From positions 1-20,230 of the forward strand of contig CALABV010000151.1 in assembly GCA_937886325.1 (NCBI GenBank): a DNA stretch of 20,230 nucleotides, read 5' to 3'. Each line of letters begins with the position of its first letter. Within the stretch, counting starts at the first letter, position 1. Origin of the DNA: an uncultured Geobacter sp. GTDB lineage: Bacteria; Desulfobacterota; Desulfuromonadia; Geobacterales; Geobacteraceae. A program made the position numbers and the translations under genes. A model generated the notes under the pieces. The model saw only the letters and a program-made list of their open reading frames with translations. It was not told the DNA's origin and did no database searches. Positions 6,368-13,685 of the stretch are shown piece after piece.

Positions 6368-6811
6368 CTATCGCACCAGAAGCACGGAGCATTTAGCCCC
6401 GGTAAGCACATGCCTGGCAACGCTCCCGATCATGTATTTTTCCAGATCCGACGTACCGAGATGCGAAATTACGATCAGGTCCGCCTTCATTTCATCAGCC
6501 TCCTTCAGGATCTCGTCGTAAGGAACCCCTTCTCGAATTTCGATCGTGCCCTTTGCCGCCTCTTTGCCGACCAATTTCGTGACTTGTTTCACTACCGCCT
6601 CACGGGCGCCTTCCAGTATCTGCTTTTGCAACTCAATGGACAAATTGTCATCAACATCATAATCCACGGCGCATAGCTTCAGATCCTGAACAACATGGAG
6701 CACATGGACCTGCGCGCCGTACTGCTTCGCAATCTGGAACCCCCTGCGAATAGCCTTGTCGGCGTGATGAGACATGTCAGTCGGAATGAGAATTCTGGTT
6801 GGATTTAACAT
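6368..6811 (-). CDS. Universal stress protein, UspA family
   Basis: A 147-residue cytoplasmic protein of single-domain Usp length. It starts MLNPTRILIPTDMS with the strand-1 Asp12 typical of the family. The C-terminal nucleotide-binding loop reads SHLGTSDLEKYMIGS: Gly119, nine residues, then Gly129-Ser130. This matches the G-x2-G-x9-G-S/T pattern except that the first Gly is Ser116, so ATP binding is possible but not assured. The start at 6811 has AGGAGG upstream; the 21-residue upstream extension has no family support and is rejected. Usp proteins respond to starvation, oxidants and energy stress. The gene is divergent from the cstA transporter, a carbon-starvation protein, so shared control is plausible but unproven. 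Confidence 0.93.
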   Translation of the reverse strand: MLNPTRILIPTDMSHHADKAIRRGFQIAKQYGAQVHVLHVVQDLKLCAVDYDVDDNLSIELQKQILEGAREAVVKQVTKLVGKEAAKGTIEIREGVPYDEILKEADEMKADLIVISHLGTSDLEKYMIGSVARHVLTGAKCSVLLVR

Positions 6812-6927
6812 GGCAGGTTTCCTCCTTGTTCCGGGGTTGGCGGGGTTGGCCCGCGATTGCTTTGTCCCTGTCATGGGGCAAAGGCGCTTCGAATAATGGG
6901 TGAATATCCGTTCGACATATTTCCAAT

Positions 6928-6949
6928 TTTATAACGTTTTCCGGGAAAA
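6928..6949 (-). promoter_or_regulatory. Possible uspA promoter with palindromic site
   Basis: Leftward -10 TATAAA (6928-6933). Immediately upstream, 6937-6949 reads TTTTCC-G-GGAAAA, a 6-bp inverted repeat that would fall in the -10/-35 spacer. This is a typical place for a regulator to act. No clear -35 is visible. Confidence 0.35.
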
Positions 6950-7127
6950 TAAAGCATTCCCATGGTTTCTCGGATCCTTCCTCCCGTGGTTGATACCTGG
7001 CAGGCGCACCATTGGCGCGGCGCCCTTGGCCTTGGGTTGCCGGTTGACGCCACTCTCATTGGGACGAACAACCTCGTTTTTCCGTGGCGTTCGAATCAAA
7101 CCGGTTCCATACTCTACCGACATTTGT

Positions 7128-7133
7128 TATAAA
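7128..7133 (+). promoter_or_regulatory. Possible -10 box for cstA
   Basis: TATAAA, five of six matches to consensus, about 100 bases before the cstA ATG. The hexamer 17 bases upstream (TTCCAT) is a poor -35. Confidence 0.28.
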
Positions 7134-7232
7134 GAAAAACCAATGTGAACTGTCCGGATACTTGTGCCGGTAAAAATATTATTCCCGGTTATCTCCGCTT
7201 TCGTCTTTCTCAGGCAAACAAGAGGTTTATCC

Positions 7233-9077
7233 ATGAGTGTAATCTACCTGTTGCTGTCCTCCCTCTGTGTCCTCAGCCTGGCATACCGGTACTACTCGGC
7301 CTTCATTGCCGCCAAGGTGTTGATGCTCGACGACCGGAATAGTACGCCGGCCGTTACCTGCACTGACGGCAAGGACTATGTCCCTACCAACAGGTGGGTT
7401 GTGTTCGGCCATCACTTCGCCGCAATCGCGGGGGCGGGACCGCTGATCGGCCCCACGCTGGCCGCGCAGTACGGGTGGGGACCCGGCTTTTTCTGGATCC
7501 TGCTGGGATCGGTTTTTGGCGGGTGCGTCCACGACATGATCATCCTGTTTGCCTCGGTCCGCCATCAGGGGCAGTCCCTGTCGGTTATCGCAAAGAATGA
7601 CGTGAGCAGGCTGACCGGCGTTACTACCGCCATCGTTACCTTCTTCATCATCATCGTGGCCCTGGCCGGTCTTGCCGTGGCGGTCACAAATGCCTTGTAC
7701 AACAACCCCTGGGGGGTGTTCACCATCGGCATGACAATTCCCATTGCCATGATTGTCGGTGTCTATATGTTCAAGATCAGGCCGGGCGCGATCCTTTCCG
7801 GGACGATCTTCGGCGTCCTCGCCGTGCTCGCGGCGGTGTATTTCGGAGCGCCTGTCGCGGAATCGTCCCTTGCCGGTTGGTTCACTTTCAGCAAGGAGAG
7901 CCTTTCCGTCATGCTGCCGGTCTATGGTTTCTGCGCCGCTGCACTGCCGGTATGGCTTCTGCTCGCCCCGCGGGATTATCTCAGTACCTACATGAAAATA
8001 GCCGTTATCGGGGGACTGGCGCTCGGGCTCTTCCTGGTGAACCCCGACGTGCAGATGCCCTTTGTCACACGATTCATAAACGGCGGCGGGCCGATTATCC
8101 CCGGTCCGGTTTGGCCCTATGTATTCATCACCATCGCGTGCGGCGCCATCTCCGGGTTCCACGCCCTGATCGGCTCCGGCACGACCCCCAAGCTGCTGGA
8201 AAAGGAAAGCCAGATACGCATGGTGGGGTACGGCGCCATGCTCACCGAAGCCTTTGTCGGCCTGATGGCGCTGCTGGCGGCAGTCACGCTTGTCCCCAAT
8301 GATTACTTCGCCATCAACACGTCGGCCGCGGCCTTTGCCAAGCTCAACATGCCGGTAAAGGATCTTCCCGAGTTGAGCCGCCTTGTCGGTCTCGATGTGT
8401 CCAACCGTCCGGGCGGCGCGATTTCACTGGCCGTCGGCATGTCATACATCTTCTCCAATGTGGGCGAGGGGTTGCGGCACACGATGAAATACTGGTTCCA
8501 GTTCATCATAATGTTCGAGGCGCTGTTCATTCTGACAACGATAGATGCGGGGACCCGGGTGGCGCGCTACATATTGCAGGATATCCTGGGGAACCTCTAC
8601 AGGCCGCTCAAACAGACGGATTGGCTGCCCGGCGTCATACTGACCAGCGGCGCCGTTTCCTTCTTCTGGGGGTATATACTCTTCACCGGTGATATTTCAT
8701 CCATCTGGCCCATGTTCGGGGTTACGAACCAGACGCTCGCCGCGCTGGCCCTGGCCATCGGAACCACGATCATCCTCAGGATTGCCACGAACAAGCGCTA
8801 CGCCCTCATCACCGCGGTACCGTGCCTGGTGATGGCGGTGACCACGTTTGCCGCGGGATTCATGAACATCAGGCTCTACCTGGTAAAGGGAATGGTTCTC
8901 AACACGGTCCTCAGCATCGCGATTATCGCCCTGGTGGCGATCATTATCGTCGACAACATCCGGGTCTGGATGACTCTCCTCAAGACGGACAATCCGGTCG
9001 GCATGAACGACGAGCGGGACAGGATCTACTGCCCTGTCGTTCAACCCCATGCGCCTGATGATGTGCCGCTTGCTTGA
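7233..9077 (+). CDS. cstA: CstA-family carbon starvation / peptide or pyruvate transporter
   Basis: A 614-residue inner-membrane protein with many hydrophobic segments along its length. The family hallmarks are early: PTNRWVVFGHHFAAIAGAGP, then LIGPTLAAQYGWGPGFFWI and FGGCVHDM. Further conserved blocks are SNVGEGLRHTMKYW, TTIDAGTRVARYILQD and WPMFGVTNQTLAALALAIGT. CstA and its paralogue BtsT are proton-coupled importers of peptides or pyruvate induced on carbon starvation. This copy is shorter than the roughly 700-residue E. coli proteins, as is common outside enterics. The start MSVIYLLL has GAGGT seven bases upstream. No ybdD-like partner follows; the next gene is convergent. Substrate cannot be read from sequence. 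Confidence 0.94.
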   Translation: MSVIYLLLSSLCVLSLAYRYYSAFIAAKVLMLDDRNSTPAVTCTDGKDYVPTNRWVVFGHHFAAIAGAGPLIGPTLAAQYGWGPGFFWILLGSVFGGCVHDMIILFASVRHQGQSLSVIAKNDVSRLTGVTTAIVTFFIIIVALAGLAVAVTNALYNNPWGVFTIGMTIPIAMIVGVYMFKIRPGAILSGTIFGVLAVLAAVYFGAPVAESSLAGWFTFSKESLSVMLPVYGFCAAALPVWLLLAPRDYLSTYMKIAVIGGLALGLFLVNPDVQMPFVTRFINGGGPIIPGPVWPYVFITIACGAISGFHALIGSGTTPKLLEKESQIRMVGYGAMLTEAFVGLMALLAAVTLVPNDYFAINTSAAAFAKLNMPVKDLPELSRLVGLDVSNRPGGAISLAVGMSYIFSNVGEGLRHTMKYWFQFIIMFEALFILTTIDAGTRVARYILQDILGNLYRPLKQTDWLPGVILTSGAVSFFWGYILFTGDISSIWPMFGVTNQTLAALALAIGTTIILRIATNKRYALITAVPCLVMAVTTFAAGFMNIRLYLVKGMVLNTVLSIAIIALVAIIIVDNIRVWMTLLKTDNPVGMNDERDRIYCPVVQPHAPDDVPLA

Positions 9078-9083
9078 TATGGA

Positions 9084-9854
9084 TCACTGTTCCGCCGCGA
9101 CCTTACCCACCGGCGCCAGGTAGATGCCGAATTCATCGTAACCGTCCACCCCAAGCAGTTCATCCACCAGCGTCTGATTGTACGCCGCAATGGCGCACGT
9201 GCCGGCGCCGATGGCTTCGCAGGCCAGGTAGAGGTTCTGGCAGACATGGCCCGCGTCCACGGCGATCACCTTGTAGGAAGCCTCCCCGTAGCGCCATTCC
9301 GTGCGTTCCGGAATTGCGGTCCAGAGAAAGGTCACTGCCGACCGCCCGGCAAAGTCCTGGCCGTGGGTCGCGGCGGTCAGGCGTTCCGGCAGGTCTTGCA
9401 CGTCTCGAACATAAACGAGGTTATGATCCATGGGGAGGTATCGGTAGATGCCTCTCTCAAGGCCTTCAACCCGCATGACGGCCAGATAGGTCTCGAAAGA
9501 GTGACGGCATCCGGCGGAAGGGACCGTGCGCAGGACGGCGGCAGCGTGGAGGACGGCGCGTACCCCCTGGGTGGCCCACAGGAGAAAGGCGGTTTCGTCC
9601 AGGGAGAGGTGCGCTGCGGTGAACCGTCGCCGGCTGCGACGGGCGGCGATCGCTGACTGCAGATCGCACGGAGGAATCGACCATGTCTCTTGGTCCGGCA
9701 GCGGAATGAGCCTGCTGTCCGGCGGCGCCGGCTTCTGGACCGGTGGAGGCCGTAACCCCAGTGATTGCCGCGTCGCACGGAAGTCGACCTCTTCCCTGAT
9801 GCGGTCGGTCAGAAAGTATCTGCCGCTTTCCGTGGTGATGGAAGGTTTTTTCAT
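9084..9854 (-). CDS. SagB/ThcOx-type nitroreductase-family oxidoreductase
   Basis: A 256-residue FMN-dependent enzyme of the nitroreductase fold, SagB subgroup. Motifs: AARRSRRRF (71-78, FMN-phosphate contact region), LLWATQGV (91-98), PSAGCRHSFETYLAV (112-126, isoalloxazine side) and AGHVCQNLYLACEAIGAGTC (201-220). SagB enzymes oxidise thiazolines or oxazolines to azoles in RiPP maturation, but many stand-alone members have unknown substrates. No cyclodehydratase (YcaO) or precursor peptide is in the window. The ATG at 9854 is preceded by AAGGGAG. The same leftward frame stays open far upstream, antisense to recC, but that extension is an artefact. It is convergent with cstA (stops six bases apart) and divergent from recC. 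Confidence 0.9.
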   Translation of the reverse strand: MKKPSITTESGRYFLTDRIREEVDFRATRQSLGLRPPPVQKPAPPDSRLIPLPDQETWSIPPCDLQSAIAARRSRRRFTAAHLSLDETAFLLWATQGVRAVLHAAAVLRTVPSAGCRHSFETYLAVMRVEGLERGIYRYLPMDHNLVYVRDVQDLPERLTAATHGQDFAGRSAVTFLWTAIPERTEWRYGEASYKVIAVDAGHVCQNLYLACEAIGAGTCAIAAYNQTLVDELLGVDGYDEFGIYLAPVGKVAAEQ

Positions 9855-9929
9855 CGTGTCGCTCCCTTTACGGTGAAAGTGTTTCGCCTGTTCAGGCGGG
9901 CGCCGGCGGGTGTCCCCCGTCGCGCATGG

Positions 9930-9968
9930 CCCTGCTGCTTTACTATGACTGAGTAAAGAGTAGCAGGG
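9930..9968. promoter_or_regulatory. Two-part inverted repeat between the nitroreductase gene and recC
   Basis: CCCTGCT (9930-9936) pairs with AGCAGGG (9962-9968). Inside it CTTTACT (9938-9944) pairs with AGTAAAG (9952-9958) around seven bases. No T-run follows. It lies 76 bases before the nitroreductase ATG and about 150 before the recC ATG, a good place for an operator controlling one or both genes. Confidence 0.5.
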
Positions 9969-10046
9969 AGATGTCCGGCCTGCAAATATGTGAAAGATTG
10001 TCAACGGTATCCGGAAACAATACCTCTCACCCTTTCTCCCGTTTCC

Positions 10047-10055
10047 TGCTATAAA
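10047..10055 (+). promoter_or_regulatory. Possible extended -10 promoter of recC
   Basis: TGCTATAAA is an extended -10 (TG, one base, TATAAA) about 64 bases before the recC ATG. The -35 region is weak, as is common for extended -10 promoters. Confidence 0.45.
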
Positions 10056-10118
10056 TACACAACGAAACGAATCATCCGCGCATACCTGCCCGCGCCTATC
10101 AACGGAGAAAAACACCCC

Positions 10119-13100
10119 ATGTCCCTGAAAATCTTTACCGGCAACAGGATGGAGATACTGGTGGATGCCCTTGCAGGTACGGTGGCCGGTCCGGGCGATC
10201 CTTTCATCCCCGAGACCATCGTGGTGCAGAGCAAGGGGATGCAGCGCTGGATCGCCATGGAGCTGGCAAAGCGGTTCGGCGTCTGGGCGAACTGTCGGTA
10301 CCCGTTTCCCAATTCGTTCATCGGGGAACTGTTCAGTTCGGTGCTCACGGATATGCCCGACGATTCCCCGTTCAATCCATCCATACTGACGTGGCGCATC
10401 ATGGAGGTCCTTCCCGGGCTCCTTGACGACCCTGCCTTCGCGGTTCTTAAGGGATACCTCGCCGGAAACCGGCGTGAACTGAAGCTGTACCAACTGGCGT
10501 GCCGGATAGCCGATACCTTCGACCAGTACACCCTGTTCCGGGGCGAGATGCTGGAAGGGTGGGAAGGGGGCGGGGAAGGGCACTGGCAGGCGCTCCTGTG
10601 GCGCTCCCTGGTCGCCGGGGCGGGCAGCTGCCACCGCTGGAACAGCCGGAAGCGCTTCCTCGGGGAACTGGACGGCTGGGTCCGGAAGGGAGGTAACCTG
10701 CCCGCACGGGTAGCCGTGTTCGGCATCTCCTGGTTGCCGAAATTTCACCTGGATGTCCTGTCCGCTGTTTCCCGCCGCACCGACGTCAATCTCTTCGTCA
10801 TGAGCCCCTGCCGTGAGTATTGGGCGGACATCCTCCCGTCCCGCACCAGGGCGCGGCTGCCGCGGGAGGAGCAGGCGCTCGGAGCCGAGGGGAATTCTCT
10901 CCTGGCTTCCCTCGGCCGGCTGGGGAGAGAATTTTCGGATACCCTCCTGGAACACGATGCCGCCGGAGGCGGAGAAGTCGACCTCTACCGGGAGGCGGTC
11001 GGGGACACCATCCTTGCCGTTCTGCAGAACGACATCCTCGACCTGAGGGGGGGCGAGTGCGGAGAGGTGGAGAAAATCTCCGTCACGCCGGGCGACCGTT
11101 CCTTGACGGTACACTCCTGCCACGGACCCATGCGCGAGGTGGAGGTGCTCCATGACAGCCTGCTCGCCATGTTCGGGGAGATGGACGGTCTCGCGCCGCG
11201 CGATATACTGGTGATGACGCCGGATATCGAGACCTACGCTCCCTACGTATCCGCGGTGTTCGAGGGGAATCCGGACCAGGCCGCGCGCATTCCCTTTTCC
11301 ATCGCGGACCGGAACCTGCGCGGCGAGGGGCGCCTGGCCCGCCCCCTTCTCGATATCCTGAACCTCCCCGGCAGGCGGTTCCCGGTTACCGGGGTGATGG
11401 AAATCCTGTCCGCCTCCCCCGTTCATGCGCGGTTCGGGCTGGCGGCGGCGGATCTCGACCTGGTGCGGTCCTGGCTGGAAGAGACACGGATACGGTGGGG
11501 GTTCGACGCCGGGGAGCGGGAGCGGGAGGGTTTTCCACCGTTCCGGGAAAACAGCTGGCGTGCCGGGCTCGACCGGCTCCTCCTCGGGTACGCCCTGCCT
11601 GAGGGCGCCGGCCTGTTCGCGGGTATCCTTCCCTATGACGACATGGAAGGGGACGCCGCGGAGTCGGTGGGACGGTTTGTCCTGTTCGTCGAGAGGCTCC
11701 ACGGGTTGGTGGAAGAGCTCGACCGGCCGCGCTCCCTTCCGGAATGGGGAATCCTCTGCCGGAGGATTCTTGAGGAGTTCTTTGCTCCCGGGGATGAAGA
11801 AGCCGATGAGCGCGCCGCGATTACCGGCCTTTTGGACGGGCTGGATGCGCTTCCGAAACAGTCCGGCTTCACGGGCTCCGTCGATCTCTCCGTTTTCCGC
11901 TCCTGGCTGGGACAGGGGGTGGAAAAGCAGGAGCGGGGGCTCGGTTTCCTCACCGGCGGAGTGACCTTCTGCGCCATGCTCCCCATGAGGAGCATCCCGT
12001 TCCGCGTGATTGCCCTGCTCGGCATGAATGACGGCGCTTTTCCCCGCCGGGAGCGCCCCCTCGGGTTCGACCTGATAGCCCGGGACAGGAAGCCGGGGGA
12101 CCGCTCCCTGCGCGACGAGGACCGCTACCTGTTTCTCGAGGCCCTTCTCTCGGCCCGGGAAAGGCTTCATATCAGCTATACGGGCCAGAGCGTCAGGGAC
12201 AACGCCCCGCTCCCCCCCTCGGTCCTGGTGGATGAACTTCTGGACTACCTGGGAACCCGTTTCGCCGACGGTTCGCGGGCGTTTCCCTCCACCCTCGTGA
12301 CCAGGCACCGGCTGCAACCCTTCAGCCCAGCCTATTTTACCGGAGAGTCCGGGCTGTTCAGCTATTCTGAGGAGAATTACCGGGCAGTACGTCGGCGCAT
12401 GGAGGGTACCCGGCCGGTTCCTCCCTTTGTTTCCACACCGTTGCCGAACCCTGCCGAGGAGGTGCGCGAGGCGCCGCTCGGCGCCCTGCTTGCCTTTTAC
12501 GACAACCCGGCCAGGTACCTGGTTCGTAACCGCCTCGGCATCGTGCTGGATGAGCAGTCGCCTCCCCTGGATGACCGCGAGCCGTTCGAGCTGAATTCCC
12601 TTGACGCGTTTTTCGTGCGGCGGGAGGTCCTGGAAATGTCGCTGGCCGGAAAGGACCTGAAGGAGTGTCGTGAAACCGTGACGGCGCGGGGGATTCTTCC
12701 GCCCGCCGGCCAGGGAGCGATGCTCTTTGACATCCTTGCCGCGGAGGCCGCGGGACTTGCGGGCCGGATCCGCGAACTCACCGGTGGACGCTCTCCTCAG
12801 GAACCCCTTTTCGTGGAAAGGGAGATCGACGGGCTCCTGATTACGGGTCATGTTTCCGGGGTCTGGCCGGAGCGGATGATTCGGTACCGGTGCGGGAAAT
12901 GTTCGGGCCGGGACCGGATCCGTCTCTGGATCGAGCACCTCTTCCTCTCGTTGCTCGCCTCGCAGGGATGTCCCACGGAAAGCGTCTTGCTGACCCTGGA
13001 TGCCGAAACGCGCTTCGCGCCGGTCGCCGACGTGGACCCGATCCTGCGTGTTCTTCTCGGATATTTCCGGGAGGGGCTGACGCGGCCTCTCAAGTTTTTC

Positions 13101-13292
13101 CCACGCACGTCGTTCGCCTATGCGGGGAAGAGAAACCTGAACAGCGCCCGCACCGTGTGGTCCGGAGACCGTTTCCCCGAGAACGGCGACCCCTACTATG
13201 CCCTCTGCTTCGGGGAAACCGACCCCCTTGACGGCGAGTTCGAGGAACTGGCTGTTGCCATCCTCGAACCGATGCTGGCGCATCAAGGGTAA
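10119..13292 (+). CDS. recC: Exodeoxyribonuclease V gamma subunit RecC
   Basis: A 1057-residue protein, close to the usual RecC size (about 1120). RecC is the scaffold of the RecBCD helicase-nuclease: it splits the duplex at a double-strand break and scans for Chi. It opens MSLKIFTGNRMEILVDAL, followed by VQSKGMQRWIAMELA and ANCRYPFPNSFI, the conserved RecC N-terminal block. The helicase-like fold lacks a Walker A motif, as expected for RecC. FRVIALLGMNDGAFPR (about 627-642) and the C-terminal RPLKFFPRTSFAYAG are further hallmarks. The frame opens at 9990, but the 43 extra residues look non-coding. The ATG at 10119 has GGAG upstream and fits the family N-terminus. First gene of recC-recB-recD; there is no ptrA homologue as in E. 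coli. Confidence 0.95.
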   Translation: MSLKIFTGNRMEILVDALAGTVAGPGDPFIPETIVVQSKGMQRWIAMELAKRFGVWANCRYPFPNSFIGELFSSVLTDMPDDSPFNPSILTWRIMEVLPGLLDDPAFAVLKGYLAGNRRELKLYQLACRIADTFDQYTLFRGEMLEGWEGGGEGHWQALLWRSLVAGAGSCHRWNSRKRFLGELDGWVRKGGNLPARVAVFGISWLPKFHLDVLSAVSRRTDVNLFVMSPCREYWADILPSRTRARLPREEQALGAEGNSLLASLGRLGREFSDTLLEHDAAGGGEVDLYREAVGDTILAVLQNDILDLRGGECGEVEKISVTPGDRSLTVHSCHGPMREVEVLHDSLLAMFGEMDGLAPRDILVMTPDIETYAPYVSAVFEGNPDQAARIPFSIADRNLRGEGRLARPLLDILNLPGRRFPVTGVMEILSASPVHARFGLAAADLDLVRSWLEETRIRWGFDAGEREREGFPPFRENSWRAGLDRLLLGYALPEGAGLFAGILPYDDMEGDAAESVGRFVLFVERLHGLVEELDRPRSLPEWGILCRRILEEFFAPGDEEADERAAITGLLDGLDALPKQSGFTGSVDLSVFRSWLGQGVEKQERGLGFLTGGVTFCAMLPMRSIPFRVIALLGMNDGAFPRRERPLGFDLIARDRKPGDRSLRDEDRYLFLEALLSARERLHISYTGQSVRDNAPLPPSVLVDELLDYLGTRFADGSRAFPSTLVTRHRLQPFSPAYFTGESGLFSYSEENYRAVRRRMEGTRPVPPFVSTPLPNPAEEVREAPLGALLAFYDNPARYLVRNRLGIVLDEQSPPLDDREPFELNSLDAFFVRREVLEMSLAGKDLKECRETVTARGILPPAGQGAMLFDILAAEAAGLAGRIRELTGGRSPQEPLFVEREIDGLLITGHVSGVWPERMIRYRCGKCSGRDRIRLWIEHLFLSLLASQGCPTESVLLTLDAETRFAPVADVDPILRVLLGYFREGLTRPLKFFPRTSFAYAGKRNLNSARTVWSGDRFPENGDPYYALCFGETDPLDGEFEELAVAILEPMLAHQG

Positions 13293-13481
13293 TGATCCAC
13301 CTGAACCCGTGACGCCTTCACGCCTTCGTCTTCTCGGAACGCCTCGGTTTCCTGCATTCCCGTGGGTTGACGCGGCCCGACGAAGTTCGTCCGGCGTAAC
13401 CGGCGTGAAACAGCATCGGCGACGTTCAAACCCCGGCATTCCGCTTGCCTCGGCATTCAGGCATCACGGGTTCAGGTTCAG
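13293..13481. other. First half of the recC-recB gap, possible degenerate repeat
   Basis: No gene is supported. It contains an inverted pair TTCACGCC (13317-13324) / GGCGTGAA (13402-13409) and a small palindrome GACGAAGTTCGTC at about 13379-13391. It also has a direct CCGGCGTAA/CCGGCGTGAA pair. It may be an older or different repeat next to the element that follows. No terminator with a T-run is visible. Confidence 0.35.
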
Positions 13482-13674
13482 GAAAGCCGCGGTCGGAGGC
13501 GTCCTTCGTTCGCTCCGGGTGCCGCATCGGTGTGGCTCTCAGGCTCATTCCGCGACAGCCGACAACTCACCCTCCGGGTTCGAACAGGTCGGCTGTCTTT
13601 TGCTCCATTTCGCCACAAGCCACTGGGCCTCAGCGGCACAGTCGCTCACTCCGGACGCCTCCGACCGCTGAATC
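13482..13674 (+). repeat. Full copy (A) of the inverted-terminal-repeat element
   Basis: The ends carry a perfect 16-bp inverted repeat: GCGGTCGGAGGCGTCC at 13489-13504 and its reverse complement at 13653-13668. Outer tags are GAAAGCC on the left and GAATC on the right. Inside is a 9-bp hairpin ACAGCCGAC/GTCGGCTGT (13555-13563 with 13588-13596). The whole is homologous, in opposite orientation, to the copy at 19073-19266. It has no ORF of its own that I trust, so it resembles a MITE or large palindromic intergenic repeat. It ends exactly where the recB Shine-Dalgarno begins. Confidence 0.85.
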
Positions 13675-13685
13675 GAGGATGAACC

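Larger units (their letters stand above)
6812..7232. other. Divergent intergenic region between uspA and cstA
   Basis: No gene is supported in these 421 bases. The leftward side has TATAAA (6928-6933) with a 13-bp palindrome just upstream. The rightward side has TATAAA (7128-7133), about 100 bases before the cstA start, without a good -35. An in-frame GTG at 7164 would lengthen CstA by 23 residues but has weaker support than the ATG at 7233. Confidence 0.45.

Noticed and set aside
9855..13439. A leftward open frame of about 1450 codons, antisense to all of recC and continuous with the nitroreductase gene
   Set aside because: The antisense part has no recognisable domains, is rich in Arg/Pro/Glu as expected for the complement of GC-rich coding DNA, and recC on the other strand is unmistakable. 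Only 9084-9854 is real, with its own ribosome site.
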